Shown here piece by piece: positions 12,209-22,166 of a DNA stretch of 34,188 nt; the stretch's first letter is position 1; every line of letters begins with the position of its first letter. The DNA is from a virus. The stretch spans positions 1 through 34,188 of the IMG/VR virus record IMGVR_UViG_3300030106_005280; one strand, given 5' to 3'. The notes below the pieces were generated by a model. That model was not told where the DNA came from, searched no databases, and saw nothing but the letters and a program-made list of their open reading frames with translations. The translations under genes and the position numbers were made by a program.

Positions 12209-15200
12209 TCAATTCCATGAGCTACCCCACGAGCCACCCCAACCAGATGAGCTACCACCTCTACTGGCCTCACCGATCAGCTTGTCTACGAGACCTTCTC
12301 GTGCGCCGCGTATGCCGCCCACGACAGGTATTCTGGTGAGTACCTCTCTGGCCGCCGATCTCTCTTTTGCATTGCTGTTGTCTCCACCCGTGATCGCGTC
12401 CTTCACTCCGGCAATCGCTGTGATCCCGGATTGTGCCAGCCCGAAGGACGGGCCAAAGATGTAACTGGCGAGACGGTTCTGGCCGTAGGTTCCGTTCTCG
12501 ACAGCCATTGATGCGGCTCCGAGACTGTCGGCCAAAATCCCCATGGCTCCCATGTGCATGGCGGATTCGATGTACCATCCAAGGAAGTCGTCTTCGTTGC
12601 CGTGAACCTTCTCGTCGTAACCCATGGTCTTGAGGAGGTTGCGTTTCCGCAGAGCGGCCTCGCGGTTCTCGTCGCCGCCACGCATCTGGATAATGTCTTT
12701 GATGCCAAGGGCACCAGCAGCAACCGCTGGGCCAAGTGTGGCCATATAAGCAAGCGGTTTGATGTTGCCTAGCCTCGCCTCCTTGAGTGTGTAGCCAGTG
12801 AGGCGAGTCATCATGAGCGGGAAGCTCTTGAGCTGGAACATCATGGCACCGAAAGGTGTCTGACCCCAAAGTGGAATGTCGTTGGGGTTGGGGGCGTAGA
12901 TGGACTCGTCGGCAAACTTAATGATGCCACGACGGAGTTCGTCGCTGGCCAGATCGCCGTCTAACAGTGCGGGATCGCCAAGTGTTTCAGAGCCACGACG
13001 CTGTCCGTGAGCAAAGTCTCCAAGGCCGTATCGTTTAAGGAAACGATATGCTGTCTTGTATTGCCGAGACTGTTGGGCGAGTGGCTTAGTCTCGTCCCAG
13101 TGCTTGAGGGATTTCTTTTGCATGGCGATGAACGCTTCGACGGCTGTCGCGCCAGCAATCTGGCGCATCATATCCGTCCATGGCGTAAGCATGGTTGCGT
13201 TGAAAAATGCGTGTGTTGTCTTGCCGTCGGCTGCGCCGTACATATAAGTCATGCGGTCGTGAATAATGTTTTCCATCGCCACACCGACATTCTTCATCAT
13301 CTGACGGTATTCGGGATCGGATGCGTATCGCGCCAATCCCTTGCGATATGCTGTGAAGCTGCCGGAGCGGATAATTGGCAAGACGAGATCGGGCAGAGAC
13401 GTGAGTGTCGTGAAAGACAGCAGAGTGACACTGTTAATGTTCCGCAATGCGCGGCTTGTCTTGTAAGCCATTTGCCCACCACCCGTTGTGAGTGGCTGCC
13501 GCCTGGACACTCGCATCGCATTGTCCATGAAATTGTAGTTGGCTGTCGTGAGCGGGGCGGGTTGGCCTTTGAAGTCATCGAGTGCAGCAATAATCGCATC
13601 AGCACGTCTGGAGTACGTCGGTGCGATTTCTCCATTCGCGCCCAGCGTCGCAACCTCATCCAACTTTTGTCGAGCTGCGCCAGAACCTTGTCTTGCATGT
13701 ACGTCAATAAGGTCTTTGACGAACATCGCTGCTTCCGCCTCTCGACCATTGAATGGCATCGCAGTCGTGTCGATAATCCGACCGTCTTCTGGATAACCAT
13801 CGAGACCTTTGTATCGAACGTCCTTTCGATACTCGCGATTGGTGGAAAGCAGTCGGACAATCCCGTCTGCACCCTGATCCATCGCCATCATGTAGTCGTA
13901 GACGCCGTGGCTATTCAGTCCGAATTTCTCGGTGTGGACGAGGCGTCGAGTTGAGCCCTCGAAATACTTCGTGAGGAGGAACTCTAGGTCTGACTCCAGA
14001 TACTTTTCTAGTTTCTTTAGTGCGGCTGGATGTTTATCCAGCTCAATCATCCGACTAAAGTCGCCCTCTTCAAAACGCGGGTTTCGCGTTGATCCATGAA
14101 CAGGTGACATCACGCCGTCGGCATCATCCCCGGCTAGGGTGTCGTAAATCCGCTCGGCGAAAGTAAGCGCGTCCGCATCGTTGGCCAGCTCGCCGTGCGA
14201 TGTGCGTTCGATCTTGTAATAGTCACCCATGTCTTGCAGGAATTCGTCTCGGTTTTTTTGGATTACCTCTTTGCTCCAAACCTGCTGGAGGTAGTCCTTT
14301 CGATAGCCAATAGACATTCCTGTCTTAATCATCTTGTCGCGCTCGGCATCCATTGCCTTGCGGATGTCTTGCCAAATCTCCCTCTCTTGGACAGAGAGAG
14401 CTTCAAACTGTCGCGATCCATGCCCATGGCGAAGTGCGCGAACAATTCTTTCATAGGACTTCGGTTGCTTCTGCCCGACACTTGCGGTCGATGCCCGAGC
14501 CCAAGCGCGAATACGACCGTCCGCATCAGGTAGGTTACGCAGCTTGTTGCGGATCGGCATGTAGGTGCCAGCAAAACGCTGGGAGATTTCCGGGAAGTGG
14601 TCTTTGTACCAATCGCCAATCCAATGCATCCCCAGATTTTTCATCCGAGTGGATTGCTCTTGTAAGAAGAACCACGGCGAATTTTTCCGCATTGCTTGCT
14701 CTTCTTGTGCATTCAGCGGTCGACCTGTTGCGACCGAGTGCATGGCGCTTGCCTCGGCTTGTGAGGCTCCCGCGATTTCCAAGTTCTCAGTAATCGCGTC
14801 CCAGTTTGTGTCTTTGCTTGACGCACCGGCAGACCAGCCGTCTACAACCTCGGCGTTGATTGCGCTGCCGCCACCTTCTACCTCTCGATAGAACATCCGC
14901 GTGTCGTGCTCGTCGAAGTAATCTGCATCGATGTGCTTACTCTGCGTCTCGTCGAACAAAACAACCGTCTCGTGCCCCTGTACTTCAGAGCCATACGGAC
15001 GGCCATCTGGCATTAGGTCGGGAATGTCTGCGTTATCTACAGAGTTGTAGTGCGTGGTCCGAAGGCTGTCGTAGCCTTTGTCTTGTAAGCTGACCGAGGC
15101 CATTTCCTTTGCGGCGGCGTCGCTGTGTGCGCCATTTGCTTTGTGAGCGCGGACATACGCTTGATAAAGCTGTCGACCGTCAACTCCTCTTGCCACCTCC

Positions 15201-18200
15201 TCACCAAATGCAGTCATCTCGCGAGTCCCGATTGTCGGGTTTTCGTCGAGATTGTTCATAAGCAATCGAACGAAGTCATCGGTCGGCTCGTAAAATGCGC
15301 TCGTTCGGAAATCGGCGGGCTTCACCGCCCGTACATAGAAAGGGATAACGCCGGGATCGCTTGCGATGTTGTGTTTACGGAAAAGCGCTTTTATGGCTGC
15401 TTCTTCGTTCACCATCTCGTCGAGCTGCATCTTGATCTCGTTCAAACGCTGCTCATTGAGAAAACTGGAAACCTCATCATCGGATGGATTGTTCGTGAGG
15501 TCGCTATACTCCCGCCGCAGTTGAGACATCTCCTTTCGCAATCCGCTCACGTACAGAGCGTCTACCGTAAGGTCGTTCTTTACTTCGAGGGGTAGGTCTG
15601 CCTCATCTATGGATCGCAGCAAGGACGTTGCTGTCGGAGATTCGCCATAGCTGCGCGTATAACTGGGGTTGATGCTCAGATACTGGCCGGGTCCATAGTT
15701 GCCGTTTTCGCTCTTGGCAAAGACTTCATTGGGGCTCGACGTTTTATCAAATTTAGAAGCGTTAGGTGTCGCGTGATACCACGTAACGGGCATGTCGGAA
15801 GCAGCATTATAGCCCACACCATTCTCAACATACCGTGCGATCTTGGATTGCTTCGTCGTCGGCGCGGCCATGTATCTGTCCCGCGCATATGAGGCGGCGT
15901 TGACGGGATCAACGACGAGACGACGGCCAGCCATGGGTGGGCGGGCTGTGTTCTCCATCATGTCACCGAACAGTGTAATCCGTCGGAAAGTTTGCTTGAT
16001 GTCGTTGCGGCCAATTAGGCCGTTCAAGACATAAGACACATACTCGACAAGACGGTCGATAGCGCGGTTTATCGTGCCTCGAAGTGCGACGCCGTTGACG
16101 TTTCCAGTCAGTGCGGCTTGAGCAATGTCACCCTTTGCAACGCGCTCGGCGAGGTACTGGGTGAAGTTTTCCGCGAACCACTCTTCCGACAAGACATCTT
16201 CCATCTCGCCGTCGGTGTAATCTCTACCTTCGTATTTCTTTCGGTAGGTATCGTTGATGCGTTTTTTGAGAGGATCGGCAGCGTCCAGTCCGCGATAGGC
16301 TTCTTTAATTGCGTCGAGTTCCCGCTGCGGCAGAACGCCAGACCTGACCAGCATATGGCTGACCTCGTGCATGGCGTCGAACGGAGTAGACTTTCCTTTG
16401 TTAAGGGCCACAGACATCCGGCGTAGGTCGCGGCGTAAATGACTGAACGTCGGACTGCGAAAATCCATGAACGCTCCGGTCTCGGCACCAGCGAGGTCTT
16501 GGCCAGACAAGCGGGCCATGTCGCCCATATTCATAAAGTTGGCGTCTTCTACTGTGCCGCGCTGCGCCTTACCGAGAAGGTTGACCATGCGGTAAGTCAT
16601 TGTCCGCATAGCGACCTCTACCTCTGGATCGCGGTGCGTGAGGTAGCCCAGCATTGTGCGGACTTGACCGCGAGCACTTGCCGGTATGCCGTTCGCTGTC
16701 TGGACGCCGACGTGGTCGTCCAGCTCTTGAGCAATAGCGCCATGCACTTCGCGGAAGAGCGGCTTAACTTGAACGCTCTTGATGCCTTTGTTTGCTCGGT
16801 TGTGTGCCCGACGCTGAACCTCATAAAGGACTTGGTCGATTGTCTTGCTGTCTGCGTTATCAAACGCCTCGGCGAGCATCGTCTTCATTCGCCCGAGATC
16901 GGCCTTCATAATATCGCGTGTGATTTTCACACGCTTTGCCGGAAGCGGTTCAGCCTTGGCTTTGGCCAGAATGATTTCGGCGATTTGATCGCCGCGTTCT
17001 GTCCCGGCTTCGCGGCGGTAGATATCGATCAACTCAGCTCGGCTGGCGGAGCGCACTTCACCAGCAAATGCACTGTCGGCTGTCTCTCCTTTTGCGCTGC
17101 GCTTGCGCTTCTGTTTTGGTGTCTTAGCTTCTTCAACAGCTCGTTCGGCAGTTGCTTCGGTAGAAGTCTTCTCTCTCTTGACGGCTGTCTTGCCAGACGC
17201 GGAAGGTGTACCTGCCTTTTCTTTCTTGAGCGATGCGGGAACCACGTTCATGGAAGCACCTTCACTCGCAAAGGCTGCTTCGAGATCGCGCTCCATCATT
17301 TCAAAAAGTTTGCTGATAGAGGTGTTGCCGCTGAAGACAGACTCGTCTGTCGGAGTGACTGTCCTCACCAGTGGTGTAAAACCTCCAGCGTGCCCGTCTT
17401 CCCACAGCTCGGCCAAGGTGTCTGCTACGGCTTCCGGGTTGTAATCGGAAACGCCAGACATCTCAGCGTAGGACTTATTTATTCGTGCCTCTGGCAACAT
17501 ATCGCCAAGCGAGACATTGGTGTCTTGAAGAGCGCCCGGTGAGTTTTCGTATGGGTTTGCCTTGCCAGACAAGACTTGGTTGATGTCGCCGAACCTGTCG
17601 CGGATCAGCTTTTCGAGAGGGCGATAAACACTGAATGTTGCGCCAGCGTTTGTAGCCTGTCCTGGTATTGCTCTTCCCGGTGCTGCTCGTGCCAGAGTTG
17701 TCTGCACGTTCGCAAAGGCTGCAATAATACCGTCCGGGTTTCCGCGCTTGAGCGCTTCCTCAACGCTCTCTTTGGCCAGTTGCAGTTCAGTGTGATGCTT
17801 AACAACCGCGTGCTGAAGTGGTGTCGTTGGCTCCTCAACACCAAGGCGGAATACTGCCCGCTCTTCTTCCGGCAAAATCTTACTGAACAAGGGCATGAGG
17901 TCCGGGTTGATGACCTCTTTTTTTACAACCCAGTTGTAGACAGCCTCTATGTACCGACTAATACGCTGCCAAAAACCGGGGTCTTCCCATATGCCATCCG
18001 ATTGATTTCGCATAACCCAAGTTGCGAATTGGTTTGCGAAGTATTCTTGGGGGCTATGCTGATTTACAACGCCGGGTGGCGCTTCGGGCAACCTACGCAC
18101 TCCTTGTGCTTTGTAGGCGTATGATTGACCTATCGCCGTCCAGAACTCAGCTCTGTCTTCGGGCGTTAGAATGTTCCTGTAAGCCCAGTGGCCAAGCTCA

Positions 18201-21200
18201 TGCATCAACGGAAAGCTGTCGGGGTATTTATCGTTACCGCCGACCTCTATTGTGTTGTCTAAAGCGGCACGTCTTCCGTCGCTTGCCACAATAGATTGAT
18301 AGCTCCAGCCTTGGCCTTCTCTCAGTACTGGACCGCGCTCTGGGTCTCCGCCCAAGTTTCGGAAAATTTTTGTTAGGGTGGAAACCTCGTCGGCTGCGCG
18401 GTTTGAGAAAATATCCTCAAGACTTTTGATCGACTCGGCCCGCGACGCATTGTTGCGGACAATGCCTCCGGGCGACAGCTCACGTTCAATCCGATAGATG
18501 CCAGCGAGTAGGTCGCCGATTTCTTCATGGTGGACCCGGTATAACTGGAAGGGGGTGCTTTCGAGGCTGGCCGCTAATGCGCGTATTCCCGCTCCGCCGC
18601 TTCGGACGGTATCGTCTACATCAAAATCTCGGCCCGCTTGTCTTGTGGCAAGCGAAAGAAAATCATCCAGGTTGAGTTGGCTGCCTCGGACAGAAAACAT
18701 CATGTCCTTTGGAAGCAAGTCCAGCGGAAGGGCATCAAAATCAGTAACCGAAAGCGGTGCTCCGACGCCCGTCTCATCACCGACATAGCGCAGAATACCC
18801 GGCTGCACGTCGCCACGGGTGAATGCGCCCAATTCTGTAAAACTAGGATCAAAATCAGGATCGACAGTATTCGCGCTATTCCAAAGGGCTCGCTTGTCTA
18901 TCGCGTTCCTTACGCCCTCGGCTTCTTCGGCCAGTGCATATCGGACAATCCAATTCTGAGGCTTTTGGTTTTTTCCGATTATCGACTGGACGGTTGGATC
19001 GCTCGTGCGCTGTGTCTTGCCAGCGAGGCGCACATCGGTTGGGTCGTCCGCTTTTTGTAATATCAAGACACGGTCGCCCAATTTGATTGGGGTGTCCGGG
19101 TCGGCACGTGATACGGTGGGCTGTTCCGGCGTTTCTGCCTCGGGAACCTTGAGGGGCTTGGCTTCCGGTGTGCTGGTTTGTCTTAGGATACGTTTGATTG
19201 TGCCAAGATCGTTGTCGTCAATAGCTGCGCGGACAAGCATTTGGATGTCTGAGGTGGCGCTTGGGACATCACGCGGGGCAGGGCTTTCCGCCTCTCGTGT
19301 CGCAGCGGCTGCCGCTGTCGTGTCTGGTAACTTGTTCGACGGCTTGAGGTCGCCACGAACGATAAGCGCAGTCTCACGGCTGTCGTATATACGTTTAGTT
19401 TTTGGATCGGCGTAAAGCTCGACGCCAGCGGCAAAGTCTTTCTTACCCTCCAGTGTCATAACGCCGCGAACAGGTCGTGACGGAATAAACGGCTGGATAG
19501 TGTGAGTTTCTATAGCTCTGGCTAACGCGGCGTCGGCTTCAAAGTTTTTTTCGTTTATAAATTTTTGCTCGCCCCGCTGAAGACCGGACGTGTTAATAGT
19601 CCTTCCTTCGCTTGTCGGGATACCTGCCCGAAGAATTCCTTGTATGCGTCCTGTCTGGGCGTTGCGGCCAGCACCCTCGATGAGTTTCGTTTGTTCTGCT
19701 CGTCGACCTGATGACGCAAGATCGCCAGAGCCTATCTCGGCCTTACCCTGCATTCGCCGGTTTAAGACCATGATCTGTGCGTGAGCTTCAGCGTCTACTT
19801 TGCTTTCGCCATCCTTGACGCGCTCCTTGGCAATTTTGCGGATCAGTTTCTTTTCTGTCTGCGTAAAATCGATCTCGATCCGCTCTTCGACTGAGGGCTC
19901 TATTTTTTCAAGACGTGCCTTCGCCTCATCTTTCTGAATGCGGACGCCATTTGCATCGACAGGTTGGCGACCAGACATCGCGATTTCAGAGACCGCATCA
20001 TCTTTTGAGAGAATGCCAGCCCTTACATCTGCGGCGATGTCGTCGAATGAACGTGGATATGTGTAGTCGTACATCGCAACGATGTCGTCGACATCGGATG
20101 GGATTTCTTTATCTTCGCCAAGCATACGGATAAGGCGACGATAGTAGTCATGCGGTAGTCCATTTGCCTGTGCAGCGATGTGGTCTGCGTCTTTCTTTAC
20201 TCGGTCAACGTCCATCATGACGTTGCCTCTGTAGAACGGCGCATTCGGGATCGCTTCCTTAATATCCCTTCTCAAAATTTTACCGTCTTTGCCTGAGCCG
20301 GTAATTTCTCTCCAGTCAACTCCGGCTTCGATTGCGATCTGGCGAATTCGTTGGCTAACGACTGGTGCCGGGGGCGCGGGGGTCTCGGTAGCTTCTGGAG
20401 ATACCGATGTGTCGCCTACATTCTCGTTGGCCGGTGACATCTCTGCCACAAAAGCCTTCGAGTCTCGATCCACCTTTATTACAGTTTCGAGCTGTCTTTT
20501 GCTCTGAACGGTAAACTTTCCTCTTGCTCCAAGCTGAATGCGGCCATTCGCGATGTGACCTTGAAGGTCGTCCATCGTCATGCCGTTAGCGTTGAGAATA
20601 CGTTTGGTGTCTTCCTCAACCTTGCTGCGAGAGAATGTTACACTTGCCGGATCACTGGTCGGAGAAGCGGCAGCCTCTGGTTCACCCACGTCAGTATCGG
20701 CTGTGGGCTCCTCTACCGCATCTTGTCTTGGCGCAGGCTCGCCTGCGACTTCGGCCTCGGCTTCACCTTCTTGTCTTGGGGCGGGCTCCGCTTCGGCTTC
20801 TTGTCTTGGAGCTTCCGCTTCTCCCTCTGCGGCACGAGCTGCTGGGGGCTCGGGCACAATGACGCCGCCAGATGCATCTTGCACCTGTTGGTTCAGTCGA
20901 GCGAGGTCGATGTCACCGCCTCTTGCGGCGGCACGTAGATCGGTGAGTGCTTCGTGCAAAGCGGCGCTGCGCTTTTGGCCTTCTGCTTGATCGGCGGGTT
21001 TGTTGCTGGCGAGTAAATCATCGACTTCGGCTTCTGCATTTTGCAGTCGAGCGGCGAGCTTTCTGAATGTTGAAATACGTTCGAGATTTGCTGCCGCTTC
21101 AGCGATGTCTTCCGCAGACGCGCCGTCTGCCTTGAGGTTGGCCAGCGATCCAAACTCCGCCTCATAGGCTTCGTCTAATCTGCCGGATAGACCATCGATC

Positions 21201-22102
21201 TCTCTTTGCAAGACAGTGCGAAAATCGGGAGCAGCCTCTTCGGCTGCGGTTTCTACTGCTTCATCCGCCTGTGGGAGAAGCCCCGCTGTGTCCTGTGTAT
21301 TCCTCGTGAACTCGGCAATCTCACGAGCACTCATTGCCGAAACTTGCTCGGGTGTCAGGCCAAGGCGAAGGGCGTTTTCTGCTTGTGCAACACCTCGACG
21401 CGCTCCAAGCGCACCAGCGCCAGCGCCAATCAATCCTCCCACAGTGGAACCGGCAACCGTCCCTACGGCTGTCGTGGTGAGAAGTCGACCCGTATCGATT
21501 TCGTCTTGAAGTCCAAGCTGGACATCTCGTGCTTGCAGAGCTGTGTCGTGGACGGCGGCTTGACCGCCAGAGATTGCAGCTTCGGATGCGCCGCCAACAG
21601 CAGCACCTCGACCGGCACCTCGAAGCATCGGTCGTGATTTCCCAGCTAGGTAGGCCGCACGTCCTGCGGTCACGCCAGCCTTACCGGCTGCGGCTCCCGG
21701 AATGATATTTACGGCTGGGAGCACGTCGCCAAGCGCTTCCGAAACGCCGCGACCACCTTCTTGCCACGCCATTGGAAGGTTGCGCCACACGTTCTCAATT
21801 CGCTTTGCTCTAGCCCGCCTCTCTTCGGACATGCCATACGCTGCCCCAGCGTCTTTGATGGCCGACACGGTGTTCCAGTCTGCCCATGTCTTGTCGGTGT
21901 AGAATTTATCAATGAGGGCTTCGTCAGTGAGCCCAAGGCTTCCGGTCTCACCGTAGTACTCACGCAGGTCTTGAAGGAAGCGCGGGTCTTTAAGCGCTTT
22001 GTGTGAGGTTATGCTTGTCGTGTAGTCAGATGTTGCCGGTGCGTCGGGCGTAAAATCGAAATACCCTGTCGACAGGCCATCGCGCACATATTTGTCACTC
22101 AT
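12209..22102 (-). CDS. Giant polyvalent virion/ejection protein with two metallopeptidase motifs, ART-like and E3-binding domains
   Basis: 3297 residues, one intact frame. Order: N-terminal helical domain (~35-120), with the pattern seen at the start of giant podovirus proteins; Gly/Ala-rich hydrophobic stretch (~130-235); coiled coil and Pro/Glu linker (~280-480) with three PRQ repeats; peripheral subunit-binding motif of E2 enzymes (582-618, VSQRIRQIAIEAGVDWREIT); first zinc peptidase motif HELGHW (His1301, Glu1302, His1305, probable third ligand Glu1353); basic linker (~1620-1680); second motif HEVSH (His1912, Glu1913, His1916; Glu1974 in EEWFAENF); ADP-ribosyltransferase-like region (~2100-2400, WYHATPNASKF, GPGQYLSINP, HETVVLFDETQ); long helical part; hydrophobic C-terminal region (~2885-3220). 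These domains match polyvalent proteins, thought to be packaged and injected to act early. In T7-like order it sits where the large internal core/ejection protein is expected. Substrates are unknown. GGAG lies 8 nt before the ATG. Confidence 0.88.
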   Translation of the reverse strand: MSDKYVRDGLSTGYFDFTPDAPATSDYTTSITSHKALKDPRFLQDLREYYGETGSLGLTDEALIDKFYTDKTWADWNTVSAIKDAGAAYGMSEERRARAKRIENVWRNLPMAWQEGGRGVSEALGDVLPAVNIIPGAAAGKAGVTAGRAAYLAGKSRPMLRGAGRGAAVGGASEAAISGGQAAVHDTALQARDVQLGLQDEIDTGRLLTTTAVGTVAGSTVGGLIGAGAGALGARRGVAQAENALRLGLTPEQVSAMSAREIAEFTRNTQDTAGLLPQADEAVETAAEEAAPDFRTVLQREIDGLSGRLDEAYEAEFGSLANLKADGASAEDIAEAAANLERISTFRKLAARLQNAEAEVDDLLASNKPADQAEGQKRSAALHEALTDLRAAARGGDIDLARLNQQVQDASGGVIVPEPPAARAAEGEAEAPRQEAEAEPAPRQEGEAEAEVAGEPAPRQDAVEEPTADTDVGEPEAAASPTSDPASVTFSRSKVEEDTKRILNANGMTMDDLQGHIANGRIQLGARGKFTVQSKRQLETVIKVDRDSKAFVAEMSPANENVGDTSVSPEATETPAPPAPVVSQRIRQIAIEAGVDWREITGSGKDGKILRRDIKEAIPNAPFYRGNVMMDVDRVKKDADHIAAQANGLPHDYYRRLIRMLGEDKEIPSDVDDIVAMYDYTYPRSFDDIAADVRAGILSKDDAVSEIAMSGRQPVDANGVRIQKDEAKARLEKIEPSVEERIEIDFTQTEKKLIRKIAKERVKDGESKVDAEAHAQIMVLNRRMQGKAEIGSGDLASSGRRAEQTKLIEGAGRNAQTGRIQGILRAGIPTSEGRTINTSGLQRGEQKFINEKNFEADAALARAIETHTIQPFIPSRPVRGVMTLEGKKDFAAGVELYADPKTKRIYDSRETALIVRGDLKPSNKLPDTTAAAAATREAESPAPRDVPSATSDIQMLVRAAIDDNDLGTIKRILRQTSTPEAKPLKVPEAETPEQPTVSRADPDTPIKLGDRVLILQKADDPTDVRLAGKTQRTSDPTVQSIIGKNQKPQNWIVRYALAEEAEGVRNAIDKRALWNSANTVDPDFDPSFTELGAFTRGDVQPGILRYVGDETGVGAPLSVTDFDALPLDLLPKDMMFSVRGSQLNLDDFLSLATRQAGRDFDVDDTVRSGGAGIRALAASLESTPFQLYRVHHEEIGDLLAGIYRIERELSPGGIVRNNASRAESIKSLEDIFSNRAADEVSTLTKIFRNLGGDPERGPVLREGQGWSYQSIVASDGRRAALDNTIEVGGNDKYPDSFPLMHELGHWAYRNILTPEDRAEFWTAIGQSYAYKAQGVRRLPEAPPGVVNQHSPQEYFANQFATWVMRNQSDGIWEDPGFWQRISRYIEAVYNWVVKKEVINPDLMPLFSKILPEEERAVFRLGVEEPTTPLQHAVVKHHTELQLAKESVEEALKRGNPDGIIAAFANVQTTLARAAPGRAIPGQATNAGATFSVYRPLEKLIRDRFGDINQVLSGKANPYENSPGALQDTNVSLGDMLPEARINKSYAEMSGVSDYNPEAVADTLAELWEDGHAGGFTPLVRTVTPTDESVFSGNTSISKLFEMMERDLEAAFASEGASMNVVPASLKKEKAGTPSASGKTAVKREKTSTEATAERAVEEAKTPKQKRKRSAKGETADSAFAGEVRSASRAELIDIYRREAGTERGDQIAEIILAKAKAEPLPAKRVKITRDIMKADLGRMKTMLAEAFDNADSKTIDQVLYEVQRRAHNRANKGIKSVQVKPLFREVHGAIAQELDDHVGVQTANGIPASARGQVRTMLGYLTHRDPEVEVAMRTMTYRMVNLLGKAQRGTVEDANFMNMGDMARLSGQDLAGAETGAFMDFRSPTFSHLRRDLRRMSVALNKGKSTPFDAMHEVSHMLVRSGVLPQRELDAIKEAYRGLDAADPLKKRINDTYRKKYEGRDYTDGEMEDVLSEEWFAENFTQYLAERVAKGDIAQAALTGNVNGVALRGTINRAIDRLVEYVSYVLNGLIGRNDIKQTFRRITLFGDMMENTARPPMAGRRLVVDPVNAASYARDRYMAAPTTKQSKIARYVENGVGYNAASDMPVTWYHATPNASKFDKTSSPNEVFAKSENGNYGPGQYLSINPSYTRSYGESPTATSLLRSIDEADLPLEVKNDLTVDALYVSGLRKEMSQLRREYSDLTNNPSDDEVSSFLNEQRLNEIKMQLDEMVNEEAAIKALFRKHNIASDPGVIPFYVRAVKPADFRTSAFYEPTDDFVRLLMNNLDENPTIGTREMTAFGEEVARGVDGRQLYQAYVRAHKANGAHSDAAAKEMASVSLQDKGYDSLRTTHYNSVDNADIPDLMPDGRPYGSEVQGHETVVLFDETQSKHIDADYFDEHDTRMFYREVEGGGSAINAEVVDGWSAGASSKDTNWDAITENLEIAGASQAEASAMHSVATGRPLNAQEEQAMRKNSPWFFLQEQSTRMKNLGMHWIGDWYKDHFPEISQRFAGTYMPIRNKLRNLPDADGRIRAWARASTASVGQKQPKSYERIVRALRHGHGSRQFEALSVQEREIWQDIRKAMDAERDKMIKTGMSIGYRKDYLQQVWSKEVIQKNRDEFLQDMGDYYKIERTSHGELANDADALTFAERIYDTLAGDDADGVMSPVHGSTRNPRFEEGDFSRMIELDKHPAALKKLEKYLESDLEFLLTKYFEGSTRRLVHTEKFGLNSHGVYDYMMAMDQGADGIVRLLSTNREYRKDVRYKGLDGYPEDGRIIDTTAMPFNGREAEAAMFVKDLIDVHARQGSGAARQKLDEVATLGANGEIAPTYSRRADAIIAALDDFKGQPAPLTTANYNFMDNAMRVSRRQPLTTGGGQMAYKTSRALRNINSVTLLSFTTLTSLPDLVLPIIRSGSFTAYRKGLARYASDPEYRQMMKNVGVAMENIIHDRMTYMYGAADGKTTHAFFNATMLTPWTDMMRQIAGATAVEAFIAMQKKSLKHWDETKPLAQQSRQYKTAYRFLKRYGLGDFAHGQRRGSETLGDPALLDGDLASDELRRGIIKFADESIYAPNPNDIPLWGQTPFGAMMFQLKSFPLMMTRLTGYTLKEARLGNIKPLAYMATLGPAVAAGALGIKDIIQMRGGDENREAALRKRNLLKTMGYDEKVHGNEDDFLGWYIESAMHMGAMGILADSLGAASMAVENGTYGQNRLASYIFGPSFGLAQSGITAIAGVKDAITGGDNSNAKERSAAREVLTRIPVVGGIRGAREGLVDKLIGEASRGGSSSGWGGSWGSSWN

Positions 22103-22113
22103 CTACGGAACTC

Positions 22114-22135
22114 CAGTTCACCGTTCGATGAACTG
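22114..22135 (-). promoter_or_regulatory. Hairpin just before the giant gene
   Basis: Inverted repeat CAGTTCA/TGAACTG (7 bp, 8-nt loop) in the 64-nt gap between the preceding gene and the giant gene. It ends right beside the GGAG ribosome-binding site. There is no T-tract, so it is not a terminator. This is one of the few gaps in a late operon otherwise packed with overlapping starts, so it may tune translation or mRNA processing. Confidence 0.4.
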
Positions 22136-22166
22136 AAATTACCGTGATGGCGGGTGGGCGGTCGTC

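Noticed and set aside
12027-12218. ATG-started 63-codon frame before the holin
   Set aside because: Runs into the holin start, is Arg/Ser-rich without pattern, and the TTG-started frame in the other phase has a better ribosome-binding site and junction.
13007-13954. 315-codon open frame on the plus strand
   Set aside because: Antisense to the C-terminal part of the giant gene, with random-looking composition.
16439-17542. 367-codon open frame on the plus strand
   Set aside because: Lies wholly antisense to the giant gene, has a Cys/Arg/Val-rich composition without domain pattern, and lacks a ribosome-binding site. It mirrors codon bias of the real frame.
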